Notes: generated from the letters alone by a model not told the origin. 64,000 bases of DNA from Candidatus Melainabacteria bacterium (GCA_003963305.1 RXJR01000004.1:370562-434561); one strand, 5' to 3'. Shown: positions 33,743 to 43,876, numbered from the stretch's first letter. Translations and numbers: made by a program.

Positions 33743-34945
33743 TTGAGCTTCGTGAACATTTTGCTTAACAGTAGCCACAATACATCCATCTGGCCCAACT
33801 TCGTAGTCCTCGGACTTATCTATTCATGCTCGGTTGCATACGCATCAGCGCAATCAACGAGCAGCTCGCAAAGTCTCACCCCGGCGATGGATATGCTCAG
33901 GCAGAAATCTGCCGAGAATTTGATTCCCAGGACTCCGCTAAATGGCATCATGAAAACAAACGTGGGACCGACGGTGACAAGAAAGCCGCCGGTCAGCCGT
34001 CTCAACCGTAAGCCGGTGGAGCTGACATCTGAGGAGAAAGCTCAAGATTTTCTCGGCGATCTGGATTCTGTCGTCAAGGTAGTGAAACTGGATCCTGCTT
34101 CAGCCGACCTGCATGCCATCGGCGATTTGCTGATCAGCTTTAGACGACAGGTTACCGACCATCCTTCTGATCCCATGCTGAGGCGGAAGTTAGGAGCATA
34201 CCTCTTTCTGGCGGGAGACTACGAGGGCGCAGCCACAGAGCTCAAACGAGCGATCGCGCTCAAACCTGATGATTATGTTTCTCACACATTGTTGGCTTGC
34301 GTTTATGACGACGTAAACGCGCGAGAATCTGCCAGTGCTGAATTTCACAGAGCTATGGAGCTGTCTCCTGATTCACCTGATGTTCATATCTTGTACGCCG
34401 ACAGTCTTGCCAGTCACGGTGACGTTTCAGAAGCGATTGCCGAATATCGAAAAGCAGTGGCAATCAAACCAACAGCAGACGGCTACTCTGGGCTAGCCGA
34501 AGCTTTGCTTGTTGCACACGACAATATCGGTGCCGTCAAAGCAGCCCGTCAGGGAGTTTCGGTGGAGCCAGGCTCTGCCAAGGCACATGTTGCGTTGACA
34601 AAAGCGTTGCTGCTTTCAGGAAATACGCAGTCGGCGATACGCACGGCCCGACAGGCGGTCTTGCTCAGCCCTGCCTCGGCAGACAGCCATATAGCACTCG
34701 GTCGAGCCCTGCACGCAAAAAATAATCTGAACGGCGCTGTCGAAGAATTCAAACAAGCGGTGGCACTTGATCCACTCAATGCACAAGCAAGAAATGATCT
34801 TGGTTATGCTCTGTACGGCAAAGGAGATATATTTTTGGCTATCTCCGAACTTCGTCTGGCGTTGCGGATCAATCCACATTTGAGCGAAGCTCGAAACAAC
34901 CTGGAAATCGCCATTCACGGGCTTTCCGGCAAAAAACATCCATAA
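33743..34945 (+). CDS. Exported TPR-repeat protein
   Basis: A 400-residue protein with a hydrophobic N-terminal segment (NFVVLGLIYSCSVAYASA) likely to be a signal peptide. After a proline-rich spacer, about seven tetratricopeptide repeats run from residue 150 to the end (GAYLFLAGDYEGAATELKRA, HIALGRALHAKNNLNGAVEE, LGYALYGKGDIFLAISELRL). The start appears to be TTG 33743 with GAAGAA upstream. TPR proteins of this sort assist outer-membrane complexes. The secretin gene follows about 145 bases downstream on the same strand, so a pilotin-like or assembly role in that secretion/pilus system is a reasonable guess. Confidence 0.82.
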   Translation: MSFVNILLNSSHNTSIWPNFVVLGLIYSCSVAYASAQSTSSSQSLTPAMDMLRQKSAENLIPRTPLNGIMKTNVGPTVTRKPPVSRLNRKPVELTSEEKAQDFLGDLDSVVKVVKLDPASADLHAIGDLLISFRRQVTDHPSDPMLRRKLGAYLFLAGDYEGAATELKRAIALKPDDYVSHTLLACVYDDVNARESASAEFHRAMELSPDSPDVHILYADSLASHGDVSEAIAEYRKAVAIKPTADGYSGLAEALLVAHDNIGAVKAARQGVSVEPGSAKAHVALTKALLLSGNTQSAIRTARQAVLLSPASADSHIALGRALHAKNNLNGAVEEFKQAVALDPLNAQARNDLGYALYGKGDIFLAISELRLALRINPHLSEARNNLEIAIHGLSGKKHP

Positions 34946-35090
34946 CCATATTCGATACCATTGCAGTTGAAAAGCGATTTAAACTAGCTAATGATCTCGA
35001 AGACAGGCACCAGATGTGGCGGCGCGGCGTCGTATGTCTGACGGTACATTGCAATTTGATACCATGCAGGTAAAATTATCAGGGAAACAA

Positions 35091-37466
35091 GTGGGAATTG
35101 CCCGAACGGGCCCAATGAACCAAAGAAACAGCAAACGAAGATCCAGACAATTTCGAAGCTTCATCAACACCGCTGTAACACTGAGCATGGTGTCAGTTTT
35201 GTTGTCCTCGTTTCCGGCTTCCGCCCAAACTATAAACTCAACTGCGTCAAACCGTCTCCGGCAAAATAGCACTGACACTATTGCCGGTGCAACCAACCCG
35301 ACTGTACCACCAGGCTCGGTCAATCCTTCCATTCCGCCGGACCAGCCCAGCGCGAAAGACTTTTCGGCTAATGCAGCAGGCGCTCCTGCTCAAGCTTCAG
35401 GCAAATCAACGTCTCTTTCGTATAGTGCAGGCGAGAGCAGCGATGCAAAATCAGCGGCAGGGAATTCTGCCACACAGACTGCCGACGCCGATCCTGCCTC
35501 CAGCCCGCCCAAATCTATAGCCAGCAAAGATACAGGCAAAGACGACGGTGACATCCTCGGGGCTTCAAACCCTGCCGGTGCTCCGGGCGACTCAGGCAAT
35601 GGTCTCTCGATAGCGCAAAGCCCTCCCCGCCCCGCGAGTTCAAAACGCAATCCGATTCCGGGAGTAGTCGGAACAGTAAACATCCGCAAGCAGTTCAAAC
35701 TATTTGCCAACGAACAACTGATCCACAACATGAGTTTTCGCGATACTCCAGTACGCGAAGTAATTGCAGAACTGGCTCGTCGTGGCAATCTCAATATCAT
35801 CATCGACAAATCGGTAGCTGGAAAAATTACAGGCGATCTGCGCGACGTCACATTGAACGAAGCTATGGACAGTGTTCTGGCTGCCGCCGGTTTACAAAGT
35901 CGAACTCTGGACAACAACACGGTCATTGTCGCGACATTGCAGGCCATGGTGCAGTTGGGACTGAACCGCCCCATGGCTCGTGCTTTCAAGCTCAGTTATG
36001 CATCGCCTTATGACGTGGCCATGATTTTGCATGCCTCTATATTCAACAAAGGAATGCTCCCTGATTTCAACTCTCAGTTCAGAAGGCGAAGCAGCAACGA
36101 ATCAACAGACACATCGTCAAACGACCGCGTGCGTAAAGCTGGTGGCACGACGCCTGAGGGTGATGTTTCGACCGAGAACCACGGCACCACAGGCGAAGGC
36201 GATAAGTCGACCAGCGAAATCGATAGTTCGCAAACCAATAGACCGGATGTAAATCGCACCGTACGTGGCTCGAGCCGCAGCCAGACACAGGAAGGGGTGG
36301 GCTTCAACAATGCCGCCACTGACCCCGGTTCGCAACAGATCCGTTCGTTCCAGGAAATCAATTCAGACTACATCGTCGAACAAAATGGTGGCGGGGCAAT
36401 CGTCATACCAGACGCAAAGAACCGCCAGATCCTGGTCGTTGGCACCCAGGAAGACATAAATATCGCCGAAGAGTCGATCAAATTACTGGATCGCCGTCCG
36501 AAACAAGTACACATTCAAGCCTCACTGATAGAACTGACGAACCAGGGGATCCGCCAGCTCGGTGCTACTTTGAACGTGCAGGGAGAGGGCGCTTCCTCAT
36601 CAATCCTGGGTAACTCTAGAGCACCGTTGATTCAATACCTTCCTGGTTTAGGCAGCACTTTCCCTTCGCCGGCACAACCGTTTGGCGCGACGTTGCCGAC
36701 AACCAATCCGACTCCAGTGACACCAAGTAGCCCTGGCACCGCCTTCACCGGACTGGTCGGGTCTCTTCTGCCTGTCGCTCCTACCATCGCAGGCATTCAA
36801 GCCTCACAGTTTGCACAGTCGGCATTCAACTTCCTCACAGGTGGTAAGGGTACAGGCGGAAAGCAGAATATAGCCACTGTACCTACGGCTCTGAACCTCG
36901 ACCTACAGCTCTTGCTGCAAACTAATAAAGCTAAAGTTGTCGCCAATCCAAGCGTGGTTGTCGTGGACGATACAGAGACTTTGATTACGATTGCCAGTGA
37001 AGTCGTACACAAAGTGACGTCTACGGTCAGCTTGGGCGTGGTTACAACGAACGTCGAGCTGACCAAAGCTGGTATCTTTTTGAACGTATTGCCCAAGTGC
37101 ACCGAGGACGGTTTCATCACGATGAGGCTGCGCCCTCAGGTCTCCACTCCACTGGGTCCGCCTCAGGTTTTTGGCTCTACGGCCAGCCCTACAATTGTCA
37201 CGCTCTTGAACGTACGTGAAATCATGTCGCAAGAAGTGCGCATCAAAGATGGTCAGACGCTGGTACTAGGTGGTTTGTTCTCAGAGCAAGAAGCAGCCCA
37301 GCTGGCCAAAGTTCCGTATCTGGCTGAAGCTCCAGTTCTTGGCGCATTATTCAGAAACAGTTTGAAGGGACGAAATCGTTCGGAGCTGATGCTTCTATTG
37401 ACGCCAAAAATCGTAGAGGACGATCCGACATCAATCACTGATGCGTCACCAACACCGACACTGTAA
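35091..37466 (+). CDS. Secretin (type II secretion / type IV pilus outer-membrane channel)
   Basis: A 791-residue protein from GTG 35091 (CAGGGA upstream; ATG 35115 also possible), with a signal peptide (AVTLSMVSVLLSSFPASAQ). A Ser/Ala/Pro-rich disordered region of about 150 residues leads to an STN/secretin N-terminal domain (FRDTPVREVIAELARRGNLN, then TLNEAMDSVLAAAGL), a second N-domain split by a Ser/Thr/Arg-rich insert, and the C-terminal secretin beta-barrel (VRIKDGQTLVLGGLFSEQE, VPYLAEAPVLGALFRNSLK, LMLLLTPKIVED). It forms the gated outer-membrane pore of a pilus or secretion system. No other pilus gene lies in the window, so the system type is unresolved. Confidence 0.93.
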   Translation: MGIARTGPMNQRNSKRRSRQFRSFINTAVTLSMVSVLLSSFPASAQTINSTASNRLRQNSTDTIAGATNPTVPPGSVNPSIPPDQPSAKDFSANAAGAPAQASGKSTSLSYSAGESSDAKSAAGNSATQTADADPASSPPKSIASKDTGKDDGDILGASNPAGAPGDSGNGLSIAQSPPRPASSKRNPIPGVVGTVNIRKQFKLFANEQLIHNMSFRDTPVREVIAELARRGNLNIIIDKSVAGKITGDLRDVTLNEAMDSVLAAAGLQSRTLDNNTVIVATLQAMVQLGLNRPMARAFKLSYASPYDVAMILHASIFNKGMLPDFNSQFRRRSSNESTDTSSNDRVRKAGGTTPEGDVSTENHGTTGEGDKSTSEIDSSQTNRPDVNRTVRGSSRSQTQEGVGFNNAATDPGSQQIRSFQEINSDYIVEQNGGGAIVIPDAKNRQILVVGTQEDINIAEESIKLLDRRPKQVHIQASLIELTNQGIRQLGATLNVQGEGASSSILGNSRAPLIQYLPGLGSTFPSPAQPFGATLPTTNPTPVTPSSPGTAFTGLVGSLLPVAPTIAGIQASQFAQSAFNFLTGGKGTGGKQNIATVPTALNLDLQLLLQTNKAKVVANPSVVVVDDTETLITIASEVVHKVTSTVSLGVVTTNVELTKAGIFLNVLPKCTEDGFITMRLRPQVSTPLGPPQVFGSTASPTIVTLLNVREIMSQEVRIKDGQTLVLGGLFSEQEAAQLAKVPYLAEAPVLGALFRNSLKGRNRSELMLLLTPKIVEDDPTSITDASPTPTL

Positions 37467-37518
37467 GTTCGCGTTGATCAATCAAACGGATCTGCGCGCT
37501 GACAGTGGGTCGCGGTTT

Positions 37519-37547
37519 TGATCAGCCTCTGCACATGAGGCTGATCA
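37519..37547. repeat. Perfect 11-bp inverted repeat
   Basis: TGATCAGCCTC, 7-base loop, GAGGCTGATCA. It sits between the convergent secretin and glmS genes and would form a strong hairpin, but lacks a T run on either strand, so it is not a typical terminator. Confidence 0.7.
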
Positions 37548-37550
37548 GAT

Positions 37551-37627
37551 CTACGGATCCACGTGTTCAGGTGCTCACCGGTGCCGATCCACGTTTTGAG
37601 CATCCACGTGTTTGCGGATGCTCACAG
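37551..37627. repeat. Cluster of ATCCACGT repeats with a second hairpin
   Basis: ATCCACGT occurs three times in about 55 bases (near 37557, 37587 and 37602), with GTGCTCAC/ATGCTCAC variants between. GAGCATCC and GGATGCTC (37598-37623) form a perfect 8-bp stem. It is non-coding, and no known element was recognised. Confidence 0.6.
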
Positions 37628-37668
37628 TAGGAGCCGCTATGAAAAGTGGCTTAACCGGTACGATGGAC

Positions 37669-39537
37669 TTATTCGACCGTGACTGACTTAGCGAGGTTGC
37701 GCGGCTGATCGACGTCTTTACCAAGATAGTCGGCAATGTAATAAGACATCAGTTGCAGCGGCACGACTGTGAGCAGTGGGCTGAAGAATTCTTCCACTTC
37801 CGGAATGGTGAAAGTGGTGTCGAACATCTTCGCTACTTGCTCATCGCCCTCAACTGCCACGGCGATCATTTTGGCATTCCGGGCTCGCGCTTCCTGAGCA
37901 TTAGACAGAGTCTTCTCATAAACTGCGCCTGGCACAACTACAGTCACCACAGGTACGTTTGCGTCCAGTACGGCAATCGGTCCATGCTTGAGTTCACCGG
38001 CAGCGTAACCGGAAGCATGAATGTAAGACAGCTCCTTGAGTTTAAGAGCGCCTTCGAGTGCAGTGGGGAAATTCAGACCACGACCGATGAATACAACGTC
38101 ATGAGCTTCTGCATACTTGAGAGACGACTTGCGAATTTCGTTTTCCTTGCCCAGGATTTTCTCTTGCAGCGTGGGGATCAAATTCAAAGTTGATTTCAGC
38201 TCTTTGGCACGTTCCTTCGTGATTGAGCCGCGCACTTCCGCCAGATAGATGGCCAGTAAATAGAAGCTCGTCAGCTGAGCCACATATGTTTTCGTGGCAG
38301 CGACTGAGACTTCAATACCGCATTCAGTGACAATCAAGTTAGGTGTGATCTGTCCAAGATGCGAATCAGGACGGTTAGTGATTCCCAACGTGTAGGATCC
38401 ACGTGCCTTTGCTTCGGTCAATGCGGCGATTGTGTCGGCTGTTTCGCCTGACTGGCTGACTGCAATAGTGAGAGTCTTTTCGTTCACCAGCATTCGACGT
38501 CCGCGGATTTCAGACGCGATCTCAACGTCAACTGGGATTGAGCAAAGCTCCTCGAGAAGATATTTGCCGACCATACCAGCGTGATATGCAGTTCCGCAAG
38601 CAACGATGTGGACCCGTTCAAAAGATTTGATCTCTTCCGGTGTGAATTTCACTCCATAACCGAGGTTCTCATCAGCTTCGTGCGTGACGACAAAATTGAC
38701 CGGTTTGGTTGGAGCCGACAGGTATTTTCCGATCGTTTTGCGCAGCACCAGCGGTTGTTCATGAATTTCCTTAAGAAGGAAATGTTTGTATCCACCTTTA
38801 TCGATAATGTATGGATTGCTGTCCATCGAAACAGGCTTACGGAAAACTTCCTTGCCTTCAAAGTCGAACAGCCTGGCGCCACTTGCAGAAATCTCTGCTA
38901 CTTCGCTTTGTTCGAGTTTAAGAATCTTGTTGGTGTACTGACGCACGGCCATACTGTCGGAAGCAAGATAGCTTTCGTGCTCACCCAATCCGATCGCCAG
39001 AGAGTAGTGACGATTGACAGCATAAATCTTGTCTGGATGGCGCTGACAGACGATTCCCAGAGCATAGGCTCCATCCAGTCTGGCCACTGAACGCAAAATC
39101 GCTTTCAGAAGGTCCTGGTCTTTTTTATATTCGAACGACACCAGATGTGCCACCACTTCAGTGTCGGTCTCAGATGTAAAAACGTATCCAGCCTTAATCA
39201 GCTCTTCACGTAGCTCTTCGTGATTTTCGATAATTCCGTTGTGAACAACTGCAATCGTGCCGGTCGAATCCATGTGGGGATGAGCATTCTGGTCATTCGG
39301 CACACCGTGGGTAGCCCAACGAGTATGACCGATGCCCACTGTTGCTGCTGGTTTCTTGGTGACAAGTAAGGCTTCCAGATTGGACAGTTTGCCAGCCGCC
39401 TTCATTACAGACAACTGACCGTCTTCAATTACAGCCACGCCCGCTGAGTCGTAACCGCGATACTCCAAACATCTAAGCTCGGATAGCAAAACCGGTGCTG
39501 CCTGGGCTGGTCCAAGATAACCAACAATTCCACACAT
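37669..39537 (-). CDS. glmS: Glutamine-fructose-6-phosphate aminotransferase (isomerizing)
   Basis: A 622-residue enzyme, the first committed step to UDP-GlcNAc for peptidoglycan and lipid A. It starts with the N-terminal nucleophile Cys2 (MCGIVGYLG) of the class II glutaminase, with YRGYDSAGVAV and GHTRWATHG. Two SIS sugar-isomerase domains follow (ACGTAYHAGMVGKYLLEEL, VSQSGETADT; FIGRGLNFPTALEGALKLKE), ending DQPRNLAKSVTVE as in the family. The ATG at 39537 has a perfect AGGAGG. It lies 11 bases after the frr stop, so it is the last gene of pyrH-frr-glmS. No glmS ribozyme was recognised in the short leader. Confidence 0.97.
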   Translation of the reverse strand: MCGIVGYLGPAQAAPVLLSELRCLEYRGYDSAGVAVIEDGQLSVMKAAGKLSNLEALLVTKKPAATVGIGHTRWATHGVPNDQNAHPHMDSTGTIAVVHNGIIENHEELREELIKAGYVFTSETDTEVVAHLVSFEYKKDQDLLKAILRSVARLDGAYALGIVCQRHPDKIYAVNRHYSLAIGLGEHESYLASDSMAVRQYTNKILKLEQSEVAEISASGARLFDFEGKEVFRKPVSMDSNPYIIDKGGYKHFLLKEIHEQPLVLRKTIGKYLSAPTKPVNFVVTHEADENLGYGVKFTPEEIKSFERVHIVACGTAYHAGMVGKYLLEELCSIPVDVEIASEIRGRRMLVNEKTLTIAVSQSGETADTIAALTEAKARGSYTLGITNRPDSHLGQITPNLIVTECGIEVSVAATKTYVAQLTSFYLLAIYLAEVRGSITKERAKELKSTLNLIPTLQEKILGKENEIRKSSLKYAEAHDVVFIGRGLNFPTALEGALKLKELSYIHASGYAAGELKHGPIAVLDANVPVVTVVVPGAVYEKTLSNAQEARARNAKMIAVAVEGDEQVAKMFDTTFTIPEVEEFFSPLLTVVPLQLMSYYIADYLGKDVDQPRNLAKSVTVE

Positions 39538-39548
39538 GTTTGAACCTC

Positions 39549-40106
39549 CTAGATGTCCATCACTTCGACTTCTTTGTCGTGAATGGCTTTATCTACTTCC
39601 TTTACGTACTTATCTGTAACCTTTTGCAGAGCTTCCTCTTTGCGTTTAATTTCGTCTTCCGAGACACCTTCACCCTTCTGTTTCTTCAGATGATCGGCTC
39701 CGTCTCGGCGAATGTTGCGCACAGCGACGCGGCACTCTTCACCGTATTTCTTTACGATTTTGACCAGTTCTTTGCGACGGTCTTCAGTCAAAGTCGGAAT
39801 CGAAATTCTGATCATGGAGCCATCGCTGGTGGGCGTCAATCCCAGTCCGGACTTGTGGATAGCTTGTTCAATGTCTTTCAGTCCACTTTTGTCGTAGGGC
39901 TGAATCACAAGCGAACGACCATCAGGAGTGGATATATTTGCCAGACTTTTGAGCGGAGTGGGTGTTCCGTAATAGTCAACTTCAACACGATCGAGCAATC
40001 CAGGATTTGCACGTCCTGTGCGGACTGTCTGCAATTCTTGATGCAGATTTCCAATTGCCTTTTTCATGCGCTCTTCGGCATCAGCAATAATGTCACCGCC
40101 GGTCAT
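39549..40106 (-). CDS. frr: Ribosome recycling factor
   Basis: A 185-residue protein that splits post-termination ribosomes with EF-G. Family motifs are [29 protein letters not shown] and the C-terminal helix with [16 protein letters not shown]. Length is standard. Its ATG overlaps the stop of pyrH by 4 bases, implying translational coupling; glmS follows 11 bases after its stop. Confidence 0.97.
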   Translation of the reverse strand: MTGGDIIADAEERMKKAIGNLHQELQTVRTGRANPGLLDRVEVDYYGTPTPLKSLANISTPDGRSLVIQPYDKSGLKDIEQAIHKSGLGLTPTSDGSMIRISIPTLTEDRRKELVKIVKKYGEECRVAVRNIRRDGADHLKKQKGEGVSEDEIKRKEEALQKVTDKYVKEVDKAIHDKEVEVMDI

Positions 40107-40918
40107 TTTCTTCCTCCAACAGCAGTCGCTACCAATGTACCTATTCTTTGTCCCGAGACGATTCTTTCAATACTTCCGGGCTTTGCGAAGTCGAACACAA
40201 CGATTGGAATGCCATTGTCCTGACAGACAGAGACAGCTGCTGGATCCATGACCTTCAGACCTCTTTGTATCACTTCTCCGAAGCTTATATCGTCAATTTT
40301 CTTGGCATTGGTGTTAGATTTCGGATCGTCGTCATAAACACCGTCCACGTTGTTCTTAGCCATGAGAATGACATTGGCCTTGATCTCAGCGGCTCGCAAG
40401 GCAGCGGCTGTATCTGTGGTGAAGAGGGGGTTGCCTGTGCCACCACCAAAGATGACGACACGATTCTTCTCCAGATGCCTGATCGCTCGTTGCCTGATGA
40501 AAGGCTCTGCCACTGCCGGCATAGCGATAGCTGTCTGCACGCGTGTGTCGACACCCTTGGACTTCAAAACTTCTTGCAATATCAAGCAATTCATAATTGT
40601 GGCAAGCATACCGACATAATCGGCAGCAGCTTTGTCCATGCCCCAGGCGCTTCCCTGGCTGCCGCGGAAGTAGTTTCCGCCACCAACTACAATGGCAATT
40701 TGCACACCTAGCTTGTGTGCGTTGGCCACTTCATTGGCGATGCGATCGATTACTTCCGGGTCGATATTGCCGCGAGTAGCAATAGAAGCAGCATTAACAG
40801 AGTGTTGAGAGCCCATCAGGGCTTCACCACTTAATTTCAAAAGAACACGTTTATATTTTATGTCGCCCACGATAGCTATTGAACCTTTGACGAGGTGGTG
40901 TTTTTGGTTCCCCGCCAT
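40103..40918 (-). CDS. pyrH: UMP kinase
   Basis: A bacterial UMP kinase of the amino-acid-kinase fold that phosphorylates UMP to UDP. Motifs: [62 protein letters not shown] and DGVYDDDPK. The start is uncertain: ATG 40918 is used, the frame is open to 40975, and the conserved domain begins near residue 20 of the longer form, so GTG 40870 is also possible. It is the first gene of pyrH-frr-glmS; its stop overlaps frr. The usual bacterial order rpsB-tsf-pyrH-frr is kept, but a terminator separates tsf from this gene. Confidence 0.95.
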   Translation of the reverse strand: MAGNQKHHLVKGSIAIVGDIKYKRVLLKLSGEALMGSQHSVNAASIATRGNIDPEVIDRIANEVANAHKLGVQIAIVVGGGNYFRGSQGSAWGMDKAAADYVGMLATIMNCLILQEVLKSKGVDTRVQTAIAMPAVAEPFIRQRAIRHLEKNRVVIFGGGTGNPLFTTDTAAALRAAEIKANVILMAKNNVDGVYDDDPKSNTNAKKIDDISFGEVIQRGLKVMDPAAVSVCQDNGIPIVVFDFAKPGSIERIVSGQRIGTLVATAVGGRK

Positions 40919-41100
40919 AATAACCCGTTCGCCTGAACGCTGTCCTTTCAGCATTCTTACAAGGCTTATGTACATGTGCAGGCAGATCAGATATCGATCG
41001 GTATTGCGGGGATTAATAGGTCCGGTCGATGCTCTGAATTTTGGGTTATTCCTAACTGTTGTTCGAACTACTGTCTGATTAGTTTCTGTAAAAGAGTCAG

Positions 41101-41130
41101 AAAAAAAGGGCGATGCTTTCGCGTCGCCCT
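41101..41130 (-). terminator. Rho-independent terminator of rpsB-tsf
   Basis: Read on the minus strand: AGGGCGACGC, loop GAAA, GCATCGCCCT, then a seven-base T run, directly after the tsf stop. It divides rpsB-tsf from pyrH-frr-glmS. Confidence 0.93.
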
Positions 41131-41136
41131 CTCCTT

Positions 41137-42036
41137 TTAGTCTTCTTTACCGTTTGTCTCAGCCGCTAATTCACCGAGAATGAAAAGCGCGAACCTGACG
41201 GGTTTGAGCTCAGTACCAAGCTCGGCACCCTTGGTCTGCAAATACTTGCCAACGGTGCTGTTGGGATCCTTAACGAACATCTGATCGTTCAAAGAGCGTT
41301 CGTTCAAAATCTTGTCTACTCGGCCGGTGACGATCTTTTCTCTCATCTCCGGTTTCTTCTCTGCCAGATCGGCTTTTCCAAGCTCAATGCGACGCTCATT
41401 TTCGACAACATCAGCTGGAATTTCGTCTCTGGTTAGATACTGTGGTTTTGCCGAAACTACGTGCATGGCAACTTCGCGGGCAATGGCAGCGAGCTTTTCA
41501 CGATCGACTGGTTTAGTCGATGAAAGCTCGAGAATCGCTCCCATTTTGCCGCCCAGGGCATGAATGTACAGTCCGACGATGCCTTCTCCAGTCGCATCGA
41601 AAACAGCCAGTCGGCGAAGAATGATGTTCTCACCAGTTTTTGCCACTGCTTCGGTGACGAGTTCGCTCACCTGCTTGTCGCCGGCGCTCTGAGCGAGGAA
41701 CTTCTCGACATCTGCCGGTTTGTTCTTCAAAACGAGATCCGAGACTTGCTTGGTCAACTCGACGAATTGATCGTTACGGGCAACGAAATCTGTTTCGCAA
41801 TTTATCTCTACAATCGCGCCGGTCTTGCCGTCAGCAGAAATTTGACCGACCACGAGACCTTCAGAAGCAGTACGACCCGACTTCTTGGTGGCAACCGCGA
41901 CACCCTTCTGACGCAGCACCTCGAAAGCTTTTTCCAGATCTCCAGCCGCTTCGACCAGTGCCTTCTTGCAATCCATCATAGCGGCGCCGGACTTCTCTCT
42001 CAGCTCCTTAACCATGGATGCGGATATATCAACCAT
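41137..42036 (-). CDS. tsf: Translation elongation factor Ts
   Basis: A 299-residue nucleotide exchange factor for EF-Tu. The N-terminal UBA-like module ([21 protein letters not shown]) is followed by the family signatures [11 protein letters not shown] and [13 protein letters not shown], two core domains with [14 protein letters not shown], and a C-terminal segment ([12 protein letters not shown]). Length fits the long-form proteobacterial/cyanobacterial type. It lies 102 bases after rpsB with a strong terminator right behind it. Confidence 0.97.
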   Translation of the reverse strand: MVDISASMVKELREKSGAAMMDCKKALVEAAGDLEKAFEVLRQKGVAVATKKSGRTASEGLVVGQISADGKTGAIVEINCETDFVARNDQFVELTKQVSDLVLKNKPADVEKFLAQSAGDKQVSELVTEAVAKTGENIILRRLAVFDATGEGIVGLYIHALGGKMGAILELSSTKPVDREKLAAIAREVAMHVVSAKPQYLTRDEIPADVVENERRIELGKADLAEKKPEMREKIVTGRVDKILNERSLNDQMFVKDPNSTVGKYLQTKGAELGTELKPVRFALFILGELAAETNGKED

Positions 42037-42138
42037 TTCATTACTCCTGCAATTTGCTTTCGACTCTAAATCTAATCACCAAACTACTTTCCGGGATTTT
42101 TTAAAGCCCGGAAAGTCGAATTTTGGATCATTCAGCTT

Positions 42139-42948
42139 TTAGGCTTTTTCTTCGTTTGATTCGTCAGACGAACCGGCACCGACCAGAGCATGCTCAGGTG
42201 CACGTTCTTCGGCATCCGGGGCGGCTTCGGTTTCTGCCTTGGACAAAGCCGGTTCGATTTCGACACGACCTTGCTTGCCTTCCAGAATGGCGTCAGCAAC
42301 CTTACCGGTGATCAATTTGATTGAACGAATCGAGTCGTCGTTGCCTGGAATCACGTAATCAATACCGGCTGGATCGCAGTTAGTGTCGATAATTCCGACG
42401 ACGGTCAAACCGATCTTCTTGGCTTCTGCCACTGCAATCAGTTCACGCTTTTGATCGATGATGAAAAGAATGTCTGGTTTGCCGCGCATGTTTTTGATGC
42501 CGCCAAGTGACTTCTCAAGCTTGAAAAGCTCACGATTGAGAACAGCCAATTCTTTCTTGGGGCGACGATACAATTCGCCGGTTTCTTTCATTTCTTCCAA
42601 CTCTTTGAGTCGGTTGATACGCAAGCGAATGGTTTCAAAATTGGTCAGCATGCCGCCTAACCAGCGTCTGTTGACGAAGTGAGCGCCGCAACGCAGTGCT
42701 TCTTCCTGAACGATCTCAGCAGCCTGTTTCTTAGTGCCGACAAAGATAATGTTCTTCTTTTCTGAAGCTGATTTGCGAACGAACTCGCAGGCTTTATCGA
42801 GGGCACGAGTGGTTTGCTCGAGGTCGATGATGTAAATTCCGTTGCGCTCTCCATAGATATATGGGCGCATTTTAGGGTTCCAGCGGCGGGTTTGGTGGCC
42901 GAAGTGGACGCCTGCTTCCAACAGTTGTCTCATAGATGCTACTGACAA
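42139..42948 (-). CDS. rpsB: 30S ribosomal protein uS2
   Basis: A 269-residue protein. The N-terminal [57 protein letters not shown] and [19 protein letters not shown] are diagnostic for S2. A Glu/Ala-rich C-terminal extension of about 40 residues ([19 protein letters not shown]) goes beyond the core. The start seems to be TTG 42948, with GAGGAG about 12 bases upstream; ATG 42933 is the only nearby ATG, but it would cut into the conserved N terminus. A leader of about 210 bases precedes it. Confidence 0.96.
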   Translation of the reverse strand: MSVASMRQLLEAGVHFGHQTRRWNPKMRPYIYGERNGIYIIDLEQTTRALDKACEFVRKSASEKKNIIFVGTKKQAAEIVQEEALRCGAHFVNRRWLGGMLTNFETIRLRINRLKELEEMKETGELYRRPKKELAVLNRELFKLEKSLGGIKNMRGKPDILFIIDQKRELIAVAEAKKIGLTVVGIIDTNCDPAGIDYVIPGNDDSIRSIKLITGKVADAILEGKQGRVEIEPALSKAETEAAPDAEERAPEHALVGAGSSDESNEEKA

Positions 42949-43162
42949 GGCTTGTACAATCTCCTCATGGTGCCGAGCACGAACGACGTGTAATAACGAA
43001 GGGTAATACTTGCGGACAGGAACGAGTAGCGGAGTTCAGGCACGGACCAAACACTCAAGAGCGTCAGTCTGACGGAGCTCGAACAGCGTCACTCGCTAGT
43101 CCAAACGATGCAACAGAGTCTAGCGCAGTCCGCTACAAACCTCGATTGCTCGATTAGACAAT
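42949..43162 (-). promoter_or_regulatory. Long 5' leader of rpsB
   Basis: About 210 non-coding bases lie between a likely promoter and the rpsB start. Short inverted repeats (CGTCA/TGACG near 43060) suggest folding. Leaders in front of rpsB bind S2 for feedback control in other bacteria; whether this one does is inference. Together with the HNH promoter, it accounts for the 321 bases without a gene here. Confidence 0.4.
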
Positions 43163-43168
43163 CACGTA

Positions 43169-43177
43169 ATTGTATCA
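43169..43177 (-). promoter_or_regulatory. Extended -10 promoter element for rpsB
   Basis: Read on the minus strand, TGATACAAT is a TGnTACAAT extended -10. The -35 region is weak. Transcription would begin near 43162 and give the leader of rpsB. Confidence 0.5.
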
Positions 43178-43201
43178 CAAAGCCCCTAAAAGGCTTATTT
43201 A

Positions 43202-43229
43202 TAGACATACTTGTTATTCTTGTTATAAT
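43202..43229 (+). promoter_or_regulatory. Promoter of the HNH gene
   Basis: TAGACA (43202-43207), 16 bases, then TGTTATAAT with a consensus TATAAT at 43224-43229 and an extended TG. It is about 40 bases before the ATG and back to back with the rpsB promoter. Confidence 0.6.
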
Positions 43230-43269
43230 ATTTCTATCGTAAACAATTGCTAAGTCGCACGGGTTTTGG

Positions 43270-43764
43270 ATGTCTAAAGTACTAGTTCTTAACGCTTCAT
43301 ATGAACCTCTGAACATCTGTACATGGCGTCGTGCAGTGGTTTTGCTCATGAAAGGGAAGGCTGAGCAAATCGAACACAACGGCAAACTTCTTTACGCAGA
43401 CTTCCCACTACCGACGGTGATTCGGCTGCGCTCGTACGTAAAGATTCCCTACAAAGAGATCAGCCTGTCAAGGAGAAACCTGCTGCACCGTGACAATTAC
43501 ACTTGTCAATATTGCGGTGACAGGCGCCACGATCTGACCATTGACCACATCGTGCCAAGGTCGAAGGGGGGCACAGACAGCTGGGATAACGTCGTGGCGG
43601 CTTGCCTGAAGTGCAACGTCAAGAAAGGCGACCGCACCCCCAAAGAAGCGAACATGGCGCTCCATGTGGTGCCGCGCCGTCCGCCCAGTCACGTTTATTT
43701 TGAAATTTCGAAGCACTCAGTCTCTGGTGAGTTCAGCTGGAAGAAGTACGTAATCGGCGCCTGA
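43270..43764 (+). CDS. HNH endonuclease family protein
   Basis: A 164-residue protein of the HNH type widespread in Cyanobacteria. The N-terminal LVLNASYEPLNICTWRRAV is typical of this subfamily. The nuclease core has the zinc knuckles CQYCG and CLKCN around LTIDHIVPRSKGGTDSWDNVV, which supplies the HNH catalytic residues. The C terminus is basic. It may act in DNA repair or restriction; its in vivo role is unknown for this subfamily. A good promoter lies upstream. PriA follows on the same strand. Confidence 0.9.
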   Translation: MSKVLVLNASYEPLNICTWRRAVVLLMKGKAEQIEHNGKLLYADFPLPTVIRLRSYVKIPYKEISLSRRNLLHRDNYTCQYCGDRRHDLTIDHIVPRSKGGTDSWDNVVAACLKCNVKKGDRTPKEANMALHVVPRRPPSHVYFEISKHSVSGEFSWKKYVIGA

Positions 43765-43876
43765 TTTAGTTCAGACCCGATTCAGTGCGATTTTGGCGAA
43801 TTTGAACTTTTGCAGGCAAAAGAACGTATTTGAATGTAAGCGTTCGCGCTCATACCCCTGCAATGAGGTCAGAGAC

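Noticed and set aside
37669-39548. Possible glmS ribozyme in the leader of glmS
   Set aside because: Only 11 bases separate frr from glmS, too few for the ribozyme.
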